From: Limosilactobacillus fermentum
Lineage (GTDB): Bacteria; Bacillota; Bacilli; Lactobacillales; Lactobacillaceae
Assembly (NCBI RefSeq): GCF_013394085.1
Contig: NZ_CP040910.1
Coordinates: 293,332-329,632 of the forward strand
Direction of reading: 5' to 3'
DNA: 36,301 bases
The notes under the pieces were generated by a model. That model searched no databases. It was not told the origin of the DNA and was given only the letters and a program-made list of their open reading frames with translations. A program made the translations under genes and the position numbers. Of this stretch, positions 7,814 through 16,046 are shown piece by piece. Positions within the stretch are counted from its first letter, which is position 1, and every line of letters begins with the position of its first letter.

Positions 7814-9169
7814 TTAGTCGGGAATGATGATGTGGTTGTTAGAAATGTAGTGTTGAAACTCTTGGTAGATCGGCTCAAAGATTTCGATGTTGTCGTGTTC
7901 GGCCAGCATCTCCTTGGGGAAAAAGAAGCGCTCGTCACCGGCTTGGCGCCCGGCAATTGCCGCCACCAAAGTTGACACCTCAGTGAGCTCAACTAACTCG
8001 CCGTTTGGTTGAATTAGTTCGATCTGGGATTGGGGTTTACTGCTTTGCGGGTGGTAGGTATCGTAAGGCAACTTGTACGATGAGTTAGTGGCCGTGTAGT
8101 ACTCGGCGTTAAAGCCCGCCGTAGCGATCAGGTCGGTCAGCTTCTCTAGCATGGCGCCAGTCTGGTTGTCGTAAAGGGCGGACTTGAAGGGGCGCCGGTT
8201 TAAAAAGCGCCGGGCCAGGTCGGCTAAGATGTCGTCTTCACTTTTGGTCCAGTGGATGAAGTAGGTCGATAAGACCCCATCATCTAAGGAGAGGTAGTCA
8301 TCCAGTGTGAACCGGTTGTTGAAAAAGGGCATCAGCATGTAGGGGGTAAAGGTCGGCTGGTAATCGTTAGGGTGTTGGTAGAGGTACTTGGCCCGCTTGA
8401 GCAAGTGGTCTAAGATGACTTCCATCGACCGGGAAACCGGGTGGAAGTAAATCTGCAAGTACATTTGCAGGCGGGAGATGATGTAGTCTTCGACCGCGTG
8501 CATCCCGGAGATTTCAAAGGCGATCCCACCTTGGATGGGCCGCATCACCGATAAGACCCGGTCGAGGTCGAACTTACCGTAGTTGGTGCCGGTGTAATAG
8601 GCGTCGCGTTGTAGGTAGTCCATCCGGTCGGCGTCGACCTGGCTAGAGATCATCTGGACTACTTGCTGGTTGTGATAGGTATGATCGATGACGCTAGCCA
8701 CCTGGGCGGGGAGATCCGGGGCGACCCGGGCTAAGATCCGTTGGATGTTGGTGGTGGGGCTGGTAATGAGGCGGCGGGTAATCTCCTCGTGGTCGGTGTG
8801 GAAGATGTGCTCGAAGGTGTGTGAGTACGGACCGTGGCCGAGGTCGTGTAAGAGGGCCGCGCATAAGGCGACCGGTCGCTCGGAATCATCCCAAAGCCCA
8901 TCGCCGGGGTGGTGAGTGGGGTAGTTGCGTTGAAAATGGTTGCACATCCGGCGGGCAATTTCGTAGACCCCTAGGCAGTGGCCAAAACGCGAGTGCTCGG
9001 CGCCGTGAAAGGTTAAAGAACTAGTCCCCAACTGCTTAATCCGCCGTAGACGCTGAAACTCCGGCGTGTTGATGAGGTCGAGGATAATTTGGTTATCAAC
9101 AATTATGGTCCCCAGGATCGGGTCACGGAAGGTCTTCTCCCGGGGTAGTGCTTCATCTTGAAATGTCAT
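7814..9169 (-). CDS. HD-domain phosphohydrolase (YwfO/dGTPase-like)
   Basis: Predicted metal-dependent hydrolase of the HD superfamily, related to dNTP triphosphohydrolases and to YwfO of B. subtilis. The metal-binding pattern is complete: His64 (RFGHCLGV), His108-Asp109 (LLHDLGHGPYSH) and an Asp in VDADRMDY (179-185). The first in-frame candidate start is further upstream, but the ATG at 9169 has GGGAGG 6 bases upstream and yields 451 residues starting MTFQDEALPR, close to the family size. It is first in a minus-strand pair with the Cof phosphatase, which suggests linked nucleotide-phosphate cleanup; that link is inference. A TATAAT lies upstream. Confidence 0.88.
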   Translation of the reverse strand: MTFQDEALPREKTFRDPILGTIIVDNQIILDLINTPEFQRLRRIKQLGTSSLTFHGAEHSRFGHCLGVYEIARRMCNHFQRNYPTHHPGDGLWDDSERPVALCAALLHDLGHGPYSHTFEHIFHTDHEEITRRLITSPTTNIQRILARVAPDLPAQVASVIDHTYHNQQVVQMISSQVDADRMDYLQRDAYYTGTNYGKFDLDRVLSVMRPIQGGIAFEISGMHAVEDYIISRLQMYLQIYFHPVSRSMEVILDHLLKRAKYLYQHPNDYQPTFTPYMLMPFFNNRFTLDDYLSLDDGVLSTYFIHWTKSEDDILADLARRFLNRRPFKSALYDNQTGAMLEKLTDLIATAGFNAEYYTATNSSYKLPYDTYHPQSSKPQSQIELIQPNGELVELTEVSTLVAAIAGRQAGDERFFFPKEMLAEHDNIEIFEPIYQEFQHYISNNHIIIPD

Positions 9170-9200
9170 GATTCCTCCCTGTGACGTTGTCAATGCCCCC

Positions 9201-9230
9201 ATTATACATGATTGTGGTAAAGTTGCCGAA
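9201..9230 (-). promoter_or_regulatory. Minus-strand promoter of the HD-domain gene
   Basis: On the minus strand a perfect TATAAT (9206 to 9201) follows a weak -35 TTCGGC (9230 to 9225) at an 18-base spacing. It is divergent from the promoter at 9234-9262. Confidence 0.55.
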
Positions 9231-9233
9231 TAG

Positions 9234-9262
9234 ATGACGGGTAAACCAAGAACTGTTAAGAT
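9234..9262 (+). promoter_or_regulatory. Promoter of the DUF1934 gene
   Basis: ATGACG (9234-9239), 17 bases, then TAAGAT (9257-9262) with TG at the extended -10 position. It lies 21 bases before the start codon. Confidence 0.45.
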
Positions 9263-9283
9263 AGGGGGGAAAGGGAGGGCACT

Positions 9284-9709
9284 ATGAGTGAAGTAATACC
9301 AGTTCGGGTCCGTTTAACCACCCGAATGGCCCAGGATGGGCAAGAAGAAAGCTACCAGTTTGAAGAAGATGGTCAACTGGTGACCCTAGCAAACGGGCAA
9401 CGCTACCTGCGCTACACGGAACACCAGGCGGGGCAAGCCACCCCGGTGCAATTTCGTTTAGGTGACGGCGCCATTCAGTTGACCCGCAACGGGCCGGTTA
9501 AAACCCGCCTGACCTTTGACCGCGAAACGAAGACCACCAGCCGTTACCACACCCCCTATGGGATCATTCAGCTGACGGTCATTACCGACGAATTGGTCGC
9601 CGAATTAAATTGGCCCCGGGCCAGTGGTAGTTTACACTTGGCCTACCAGTTAACGGCGGGTGACCAATTAGTGGGAACCTACCAAATTGAATTGCGGTTC
9701 GAAGCGTGA
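9284..9709 (+). CDS. DUF1934 (YwiB-like) family protein
   Basis: Small cytoplasmic protein of 141 residues, recognised as the DUF1934/YwiB family from its opening (IPVRVRLTTRMAQDGQEE), the YLRYTE segment and the closing YQIELRF, a pattern of alternating strands expected of a lipocalin-like beta barrel. No catalytic residues are evident and no biochemical role is established that I know of. ATG with GGGAGG upstream. It lies directly before rpoE, and the rpoE promoter overlaps its last codons, so the pair may be partly co-expressed. There is no signal peptide. Confidence 0.75.
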   Translation: MSEVIPVRVRLTTRMAQDGQEESYQFEEDGQLVTLANGQRYLRYTEHQAGQATPVQFRLGDGAIQLTRNGPVKTRLTFDRETKTTSRYHTPYGIIQLTVITDELVAELNWPRASGSLHLAYQLTAGDQLVGTYQIELRFEA

Positions 9710-9715
9710 TATGAT
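9688..9715 (+). promoter_or_regulatory. rpoE promoter
   Basis: TTGAAT (9688-9693), 16 bases, TATGAT (9710-9715) with a TG extension, lying across the end of the DUF1934 gene and 40 bases before the rpoE start. Confidence 0.65.
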
Positions 9716-9754
9716 ACTATGTAATTTAGACTTTTTGAAGGGAAGTGCACCAAT

Positions 9755-10342
9755 TTGGATTTAAAGGTTTTCGATGGCCAGGAAAAATCAGAACTTTCAA
9801 TGATCGAAGTGGCTCACGCAATCTTAGCTTACCATAATGAGGCAATGGCGTTTGCCGACTTGACCAACGAGATTCAACAATACCTTGGTAAAAGTGACGA
9901 GGAAATTCGGGAACGACTCTCGCAGTTTTACACGGACCTGAACGTCGATGGCAGCTTTATTTCCCTTGGTGATAACACCTGGGGCCTGCGTGCCTGGTAC
10001 CCGTACGAATCGATCGATGAAGCAACGGTTGGTGAAACCGAAGACGAAGAAGATCGGCCAAAGAAGCGCCGGCGCAAGGTCAATGCCTTCTTGGCAGGAA
10101 CTGACGACGACGACGATGTGATCGACTACGACAACGATGATCCAGAAGATGAAGATCTGGATGATGATCAAGGTCCAGACGATGACGACGATTACGAAGA
10201 AGACGACTACGATGAGGATAACCCCGTTGAAGATGATGACGAGGAAACCAACATCGAAGATCAACTGTCTGAGCTTCACGGCGACGAATTCGGCGACGAT
10301 GAAGAAGAGGACGAAGAAGATAAAGAAGACGACGAGGAATAA
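9755..10342 (+). CDS. rpoE: DNA-directed RNA polymerase delta subunit
   Basis: Gram-positive-specific RNA polymerase subunit that speeds enzyme recycling and sharpens promoter selectivity. Residues 1-85 form the folded HARE-HTH domain ([21 protein letters not shown]). A basic stretch [10 protein letters not shown] follows at 101-110, then an acidic tail of Asp/Glu to residue 195 that is unstructured and mimics nucleic acid; this basic-then-acidic order matches B. subtilis delta. The start is TTG at 9755 with GAAGGGAAGTG upstream; no ATG fits. rpoE-pyrG adjacency is conserved in many Bacillota. The next gene, pyrG, has its own promoter. Confidence 0.95.
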   Translation: MDLKVFDGQEKSELSMIEVAHAILAYHNEAMAFADLTNEIQQYLGKSDEEIRERLSQFYTDLNVDGSFISLGDNTWGLRAWYPYESIDEATVGETEDEEDRPKKRRRKVNAFLAGTDDDDDVIDYDNDDPEDEDLDDDQGPDDDDDYEEDDYDEDNPVEDDDEETNIEDQLSELHGDEFGDDEEEDEEDKEDDEE

Positions 10343-10359
10343 TTGCTTTAACAATTGCC

Positions 10360-10398
10360 TTGACTAATTATGGTTGTTTTCGTATTATTTTACTTGGG
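10360..10398 (+). promoter_or_regulatory. pyrG promoter with GGG start tract
   Basis: TTGACT (10360-10365), exactly 17 bases, TATTAT (10383-10388), then seven bases to GGGCTCCC at 10396. This matches the B. subtilis pyrG arrangement, in which transcripts begin GGGCU and extra G residues are added by polymerase slippage when CTP is low. Confidence 0.85.
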
Positions 10399-10432
10399 CT
10401 CCCAAAGATTTGGGACACTGAGTTTAAAAATG

Positions 10433-10471
10433 AACGGCTCCCTGTTTCACGTGAAATAGGGAGCCGTTTTT
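10433..10471 (+). terminator. pyrG: pyrG leader attenuator
   Basis: The arms 10433-10443 (AACGGCTCCCT) and 10458-10468 (AGGGAGCCGTT) form an 11-bp stem. The centre 10444-10457 extends pairing through TTTCAC/GTGAAA, so the whole element is an almost perfect palindrome, followed by five T. In the known CTP-sensing mechanism, a poly-G 5' end pairs with the CTCCCT of the left arm and blocks this terminator. The gene begins 38 bases later. Confidence 0.85.
10443..10458. promoter_or_regulatory. parS-like ParB (Spo0J) binding site
   Basis: TGTTTCACGTGAAATA matches the Bacillota parS consensus TGTTNCACGTGAAACA at every position except one. It forms the apex of the pyrG attenuator hairpin. The surrounding gene order is typical of the origin-proximal region, where parS sites are found. 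Confidence 0.7.
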
Positions 10472-10496
10472 ATTGTTGTAACCCCGGCATGCGTAA

Positions 10497-12110
<1,614 letters not shown>

Positions 12111-12132
12111 TCCATTAGCGGCTGAAAGGCGA

Positions 12133-12214
12133 ACCATTTCCCGGGAAAAGGCGGGAAATGGTGCTTGGCGTTGGGAAATGTCGGTGGGTAAAAAGGTTAA
12201 GAATCCCGGGAAAT
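12133..12214. promoter_or_regulatory. Noc-site-like palindromes between pyrG and murA
   Basis: ATTTCCCGGGAAAA at 12136-12149 matches 13 of 14 positions of the B. subtilis Noc binding site ATTTCCCGGGAAAT. A second, weaker match (11 of 14, GAATCCCGGGAAAT) is at 12201-12214. The first also lies in a hairpin (12133-12143 with 12152-12162, 11 bp, no T tract) that could serve as a weak pyrG end signal. This 210-base gap (12111-12320) is the longest in the window; I found no convincing murA promoter in it. Confidence 0.45.
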
Positions 12215-12320
12215 GCTTGTAATTTAGGGCCAGTTTCATTATCATGAATATTGACTGTTTTAACGCCAAAACGGTCCTCATCAAATGAAATGAAATGTTT
12301 AAAAGCGAGGATACCTAATC

Positions 12321-13589
12321 ATGAAAAAAATGATCATTCAAGGAGGGAACCGACTCTCGGGCGAAGTAACGATCGGTGGCGCCAAGAATAGCACCGTCGC
12401 GCTCATTCCATCGGCGATCCTGGCCGATACTCCCGTCCAGTTTGATACTGTGCCGGACATCCTGGATGTTCACAATCTTATGATTATCTTAGAGTCAATG
12501 AACGTGCACTCTTCCTTTAAGCACGGGGTGTTAGACATTGACCCAACTCAAATCATTGAAGCCGAACTGCCTAGCAAGGCCATTAAGAGTTTGCGGGCAT
12601 CGTATTACTTTATGGGAGCGCTACTCGGCCGCTTCCACCGGGCAACCTTAACCTTCCCCGGGGGCGATAACATTGGCCCCCGGCCGATCGACCAACACTT
12701 AAAGGCCTTTGAAGCCCTGGGTGCTACCGTTAGTGAAAACAACGGGACCGTCCACTTGGAGGCACCAAATGGCCTGCACGGAACGCGGATCTTCATGGAC
12801 ATGGTGTCCGTGGGGGCCACGATCAACGCCATCTTGGCGGCGGTCCGTGCCGAAGGGGTAACGATTATCGAAAACGCCGCCCGGGAACCAGAGATTGTGG
12901 ACCTTGCCACCTTTTTGAATAACATGGGGGCGCAGATCCGCGGGGTCGGGACCGACGTGATTCGGATTACCGGGGTGAACTCCCTGCAATCGATGAACAC
13001 GCACACGATCATTGCGGACCGGATTGAATCCGGCACCTACCTTTCCCTTGCGGCCGCCATGGGCGATGGGGTGATGATCAATAACGTCATCCCTGAACAC
13101 TTGGAAGCCTACACTAGTAAGTTGATCGAAATGGGGGTTGATTTGAAGATCGATTCCGATAAGATCTACGTGCCTAAGGCGGAGCACTTAACGGCGGTTC
13201 ACGTTAAGACGATGCCGTACCCGGGCTTTGCTACCGACTTACAACAACCGTTGACCCCGTTGATGGCCAAGGCCGCCGGGGTAAGCACGGTGGTGGATAC
13301 GATCTATCCTAAGCGGGTCAAGCACATCCCCGAATTGCAAAAGATGGGGATGAAGATCGCAGCCGGCGACGGAAAGATTACGATCGAGCACACCGATCAC
13401 TTTAACGGCGCTGACGTTGAGGCCGGTGAAATTCGGGCCGGGGCTTCCCTGGTGATTACCGGGTTAATGGCAGACGGTCAAACCGTTATCCACAAGGCCG
13501 ACAACATCCTACGTGGTTACGACCGCATTGTTTGGAAGCTCAATCGTCTAAACGCCAACGTCCGGATTGAAGACGATGAGCAAGACTAG
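12321..13589 (+). CDS. murA: UDP-N-acetylglucosamine 1-carboxyvinyltransferase, Asp-type active site
   Basis: First committed step of peptidoglycan synthesis: transfers enolpyruvate from PEP to UDP-GlcNAc. Its 422 residues have the usual two-domain inside-out barrel. The Lys22-Asn23 pair (GGAKNS) and the LRGYDRI region near the C-terminus (Arg near 397) are conserved. The active-site loop reads FPGGDNIGPRP (112-122), so the residue equivalent to E. coli Cys115 is Asp116 (codon GAT at 12666). This substitution occurs naturally in mycobacteria and chlamydiae and leaves the enzyme active but not alkylated by fosfomycin. ATG with GCGAGGA upstream. Many Bacillota carry two MurA paralogues; which one this is cannot be decided here. 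Confidence 0.95.
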   Translation: MKKMIIQGGNRLSGEVTIGGAKNSTVALIPSAILADTPVQFDTVPDILDVHNLMIILESMNVHSSFKHGVLDIDPTQIIEAELPSKAIKSLRASYYFMGALLGRFHRATLTFPGGDNIGPRPIDQHLKAFEALGATVSENNGTVHLEAPNGLHGTRIFMDMVSVGATINAILAAVRAEGVTIIENAAREPEIVDLATFLNNMGAQIRGVGTDVIRITGVNSLQSMNTHTIIADRIESGTYLSLAAAMGDGVMINNVIPEHLEAYTSKLIEMGVDLKIDSDKIYVPKAEHLTAVHVKTMPYPGFATDLQQPLTPLMAKAAGVSTVVDTIYPKRVKHIPELQKMGMKIAAGDGKITIEHTDHFNGADVEAGEIRAGASLVITGLMADGQTVIHKADNILRGYDRIVWKLNRLNANVRIEDDEQD

Positions 13590-13625
13590 GTTGCTTTTTG
13601 ACTGAGCACGTGTTACTCTATTAGG

Positions 13626-13639
13626 GTTATTGAAATAAC
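13626..13639. promoter_or_regulatory. Palindrome in the rpmE2 leader
   Basis: GTTATT-GA-AATAAC is a perfect 6-2-6 inverted repeat 45 bases before the rpmE2 start. A TTGACT is at 13598-13603, but the following TATTAG gives only 15 bases of spacing. It could be an operator; it does not resemble a Zur box. Regulator unknown. Confidence 0.35.
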
Positions 13640-13683
13640 TATGTTTCAGGCAATGATTCATGGCAAAAGGAGCGTATTAAATT

Positions 13684-13929
13684 ATGAAGCAAGGAATTCA
13701 CCCAGATTACCACTTGGTAGTCTTCGAAGACTCAGCAACTGGTTACAAGTTTATCTCCGGTTCAACGGCTACTTCCAAGGAAACCGTTGAATGGGAAGAT
13801 GGTAACGAATACCCGCTTGTCCGGGTTGAAGTTACGTCCGACTCCCACCCGTTCTACACTGGGAAGCAAAAGTTCACCCAGGCCGACGGGGCAGTCGACA
13901 AGTTCAACAAGAAGTACGGTTTCAAGTAA
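13684..13929 (+). CDS. rpmE2: 50S ribosomal protein L31 type B
   Basis: Ribosomal large-subunit protein of 81 residues. It opens [10 protein letters not shown] and contains GYKFISGST and the [13 protein letters not shown] signature typical of L31. It has no Cys, so it is the zinc-independent (C-minus, type B) form, which in several bacteria replaces the zinc-binding form during zinc shortage. Unlike those cases, no Zur box is seen upstream, so it may be the constitutive L31. ATG preceded by AAAGGAG. It is followed by a UUCG-loop terminator. L31 near murA is also seen in B. subtilis. Confidence 0.95.
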   Translation: MKQGIHPDYHLVVFEDSATGYKFISGSTATSKETVEWEDGNEYPLVRVEVTSDSHPFYTGKQKFTQADGAVDKFNKKYGFK

Positions 13930-13942
13930 ACCAAACTTCGTT

Positions 13943-13973
13943 AAAGCGTCTCACTTCGGTGGGGCGTTTTTTT
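13943..13973 (+). terminator. Intrinsic terminator after rpmE2
   Basis: An 8-bp stem (13947-13954 with 13959-13966, including G-U pairs) closed by a C(TTCG)G tetraloop, with AAA before and seven T after it. Confidence 0.9.
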
Positions 13974-14008
13974 GTTGAATCGGCAACGCCCTGATTAACA
14001 AACTAACC

Positions 14009-14021
14009 ACGGTGCGTGGCG
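14009..14021 (-). repeat. Short repeat shared with 6908-6920
   Basis: The 13-mer ACGGTGCGTGGCG is identical to one in the tail repeat behind the Cof gene. Both copies lie just beyond the terminator region of a minus-strand gene. On the minus strand both can be read as VRHAP followed closely by a stop. Confidence 0.4.
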
Positions 14022-14023
14022 AA

Positions 14024-14071
14024 CAAAAAAGACCACCCTCCTTTGCGGCCTGGCCGACGGAGCGTGGTCTT
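14024..14071 (-). terminator. Terminator of the minus-strand MFS remnant
   Basis: Read on the minus strand, a 13-bp stem with one mismatch (14029-14041 with 14059-14071) and an inner CGGCC/GGCCG pairing is followed by six T. It begins five bases beyond the MFS stop. Confidence 0.85.
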
Positions 14072-14075
14072 AATT

Positions 14076-14594
14076 TTAGTGGTTCGCCTTGCGCAGGGGC
14101 AAGAAGACGTTGACGAAAAAGAGGGACAGGTTGATGAAAACAAAACCGGTCGCCCCAGCGGCTATTACCCCGATGGCGCCACCACTCTTTTCCTTGGGGG
14201 TCTCGGTGGCGATCAGGGCGTTGGAGTTGGAAATGAAAGCGGCAAAGACCCCCTGGACCATCCGTAGCCCAATCAGTTGCCAGACGTTGGTGACTAACCC
14301 CATCGCCCCCAAAACGATTGCCATTCCCAGGGCGGCGCGCAGGCACATCGGTTTGCGCCCGTAGCGGTCCGCTAACCGTCCCCAGACGGGGGAGATAAAG
14401 GCGGAAACGAAGTACATCGCCTAAAAGGCTAGCCCGGAAAAGAAGTTCAGCTGCTGGTGGCTGAAGTGACCGAGGGTGGCAATGTATAAAGAAAGGAAGG
14501 AGGTCACCTCAGAAAACCCCATTCCGGCAAAGAAAACACCCACTGAAAGGACCCGCAGGTTGCGAACCCAGACGGGGCGACGCGATGATACCAA
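14076..14594 (-). pseudogene. Degenerate MFS transporter
   Basis: Remnant of a major facilitator superfamily efflux-type transporter (usually about 400 residues). The frame opens at a probable TTG (14594) after AGAAGGGA and reads SVGVFFAGMGFSEVTSFLSLYIATLG, broken here only by a TAG at 14423-14421. The TAG lies within a hydrophobic helix two codons before an internal Met. The frame continues with the MFS signature GRLADRYGRKPM and helices to GVIAAGATG, then ends after INLSLFFVNVFLPLRKANH. In total about 170 codons remain, so more than half the protein is missing by deletion as well as the stop. The intact terminator indicates an internal deletion. No function is expected. Confidence 0.85.
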
Positions 14595-14610
14595 TTCGTA
14601 CCATTCCCTT

Positions 14611-14639
14611 CTGACATAGTGTATACTGACTTTGATATT
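14611..14639 (+). promoter_or_regulatory. Possible sortase promoter
   Basis: CTGACA (14611-14616), 17 bases, GATATT (14634-14639), ending 22 bases before the sortase start. Confidence 0.4.
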
Positions 14640-14661
14640 TTAACACTGACGGGAGGGCATG

Positions 14662-15363
14662 ATGAAAAAGAAACGATGGTGGAAAACCACCTTGTACTGG
14701 TTAGTGATCATTTTGGGGCTTGCCCTCAGCCTGGTCTTGATCTTTAATCAGCAGGTTAAAGATTACCTGGTTAACACTTATCAACCACAGGTGACCAAGT
14801 CGCTGGTGGCAAAAAACGAGAAGAAAAAGGTCAGTTACGATTTCAGCAGCGTCAAGGACTTGAATCTACAGACGGTGGCCGCGGCCCGGGCCAAGAAGGA
14901 ATCAATTAACGTGATCGGGGTGATCTCGATCCCGGCGATCAACCTGCGGATCCCGATTGCCAAGGGGGTTTCTAACACGACCTTGGCGCTAGCGGCCGGA
15001 ACGATGCGGGCCGATCAAGAAATGGGGAAGGGCAACTACCCACTGGCCGCTCACAACATGGCTAACGGCTCTAAGATCCTCTTTTCGCCTCTTTACTACC
15101 ACGGTAAGGTCGGCCAGTTGGTCTACATCACCGATATGAAAAAGGTTTACGAGTATAAGTTGTACGAGCGAAAGTTTATTGACGCCACCCGGGTTGACGT
15201 GATCGATAACACTAAGGAAAATATCCTCACCCTGGTGACCTGTGACGCCACCGGGGCCCGACGCTTGTTGATGCGTGGTAAGCTAGTTAAGGTGGTCGCC
15301 TACGACAAAGCCCCCGCCAAGATCCAAAAGAACCTAAGCGGCAAGTACACGAATGGTCAATAA
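14662..15363 (+). CDS. srtA: Class A sortase
   Basis: Membrane-anchored cysteine transpeptidase that cleaves LPXTG proteins and joins them to peptidoglycan outside the cell. One N-terminal membrane segment (about residues 10-28) is followed by the sortase barrel. His131 (LAAHN), Cys194 (TLVTCD) and an Arg in GARRLLMRG (200-205) form the catalytic set, and the TLxTC signature is intact. The length is 233. The ATG at 14662 is preferred over the one at 14659 because GGGAGG at 14651-14656 would be too close to the latter. No LPXTG substrate is encoded in this window, so it is probably the housekeeping enzyme rather than a dedicated one. A bidirectional terminator overlaps its stop. Confidence 0.93.
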   Translation: MKKKRWWKTTLYWLVIILGLALSLVLIFNQQVKDYLVNTYQPQVTKSLVAKNEKKKVSYDFSSVKDLNLQTVAAARAKKESINVIGVISIPAINLRIPIAKGVSNTTLALAAGTMRADQEMGKGNYPLAAHNMANGSKILFSPLYYHGKVGQLVYITDMKKVYEYKLYERKFIDATRVDVIDNTKENILTLVTCDATGARRLLMRGKLVKVVAYDKAPAKIQKNLSGKYTNGQ

Positions 15364-15414
15364 AAAATAGTTGAAGACGACGTTGTTTAGACGTTGCTCT
15401 TCAGCTATTTTTTT
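15362..15414. terminator. Bidirectional terminator, diverged repeat hairpin
   Basis: AAAAAATAGTTGAAGA pairs with TCTTCAGCTATTTTTTT, with inner CGACGT/ACGTTG pairing. It serves the convergent sortase and phosphatase genes. The outer arms belong to the same hairpin family as 6837-6892 and 22574-22623. Confidence 0.88.
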
Positions 15415-15445
15415 GATCGGGTGTTTAGTTTAATTGGGGAAAGCT

Positions 15446-15910
15446 TTAGTCTAACCGCTCCTTTACGTAGTCCAACCAGTAAGGGAGGGCCCGCTTGAGG
15501 CTGTTGTAGGTGTCATCAAAGCGTAGGGTGTACCAAGGGTCAGGGATTGGTTCGCCCTGGTGGCCCGGGGTCAGGTCGTTGATGGCACGGACCTTGTCTT
15601 GTTCTCCTTTAGGGGCAATTGCCCGCAGGTGGTGCATGTTCATGTCGTCCATACCAATGATTAGGTCGGCGTCGTAAAAGTCTTGGCGCTTAATCGGCGT
15701 TGACCGGTGGCCCCGGTCATCTAAATGGTGTTCTTCTAAAATTTGGCGGGTACCCGGGTGGGGACGGTTGCCCTCTTCTTCGCTGGAAGTGGCCCGCGAA
15801 GAAACGCTAACCTGGTCCGTTAAGTGGTTAGTGACCAGTAGTTGGTAAAACATCGCTTCGGCCATCGGGGAGCGACAGATGTTACCTAGGCAGACAAAGA
15901 TTACTTTCAA
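15446..15910 (-). CDS. Low-molecular-weight protein tyrosine/arginine phosphatase
   Basis: Cytoplasmic phosphatase that removes phosphate from protein Tyr, or Arg in YwlE-like members. The catalytic P-loop CLGNICRS gives Cys7 and Arg13, and the general acid is Asp124 in DPWY. Its 154 residues are typical. Residue 11 is Ile; family studies link a Thr versus Ile/Val at this loop position to arginine versus tyrosine phosphatase activity, which favours Tyr, though only as inference. The start is TTG at 15910 with AAAGGA about 9 bases upstream; no ATG fits. It is a single gene with a terminator shared with the sortase. Confidence 0.9.
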   Translation of the reverse strand: MKVIFVCLGNICRSPMAEAMFYQLLVTNHLTDQVSVSSRATSSEEEGNRPHPGTRQILEEHHLDDRGHRSTPIKRQDFYDADLIIGMDDMNMHHLRAIAPKGEQDKVRAINDLTPGHQGEPIPDPWYTLRFDDTYNSLKRALPYWLDYVKERLD

Positions 15911-16004
15911 AACGTCACGTCCTTTCTAAATTCATTTCCATAATACAGAAAAGTTAGCTGGGGGGCTAGTGGACGGCGTTTGGCTTCCCTTGGATTTGGA
16001 AAAC

Positions 16005-16013
16005 TGCTAAAAT
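16005..16013 (+). promoter_or_regulatory. Extended -10 promoter of lemA-htpX
   Basis: TGC-TAAAAT, an extended -10, lies 33 bases before lemA. No good -35 is visible at standard spacing. Confidence 0.5.
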
Positions 16014-16046
16014 AGCCTTAGTAACAAGAACAAAAGGAGGACAACG

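Noticed and set aside
9824-10354. 176-codon minus-strand frame opposite rpoE
   Set aside because: It is an artefact of the Asp/Glu-rich codons of the delta tail, which read as Val/Ile/Phe on the other strand.
12699-13187. Long open frame on the minus strand inside murA
   Set aside because: It is an antisense shadow of a well-conserved gene, with no ribosome binding site or recognisable domain; GC-rich codons here leave many frames open.
13606-13613. CACGTG-containing sequence before rpmE2 as a second parS
   Set aside because: The flanks (GCACGTGT) do not match the parS consensus beyond the six-base core.
13951-14346. 131-codon minus-strand frame overlapping the MFS remnant and its terminator
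   Set aside because: It is out of frame with the MFS homology, runs through two terminators and has no recognisable features.
14611-14640. Minus-strand promoter for the MFS remnant
   Set aside because: TATACA-like bases are present but without a credible -35, and the gene is broken, so the call is not supported.
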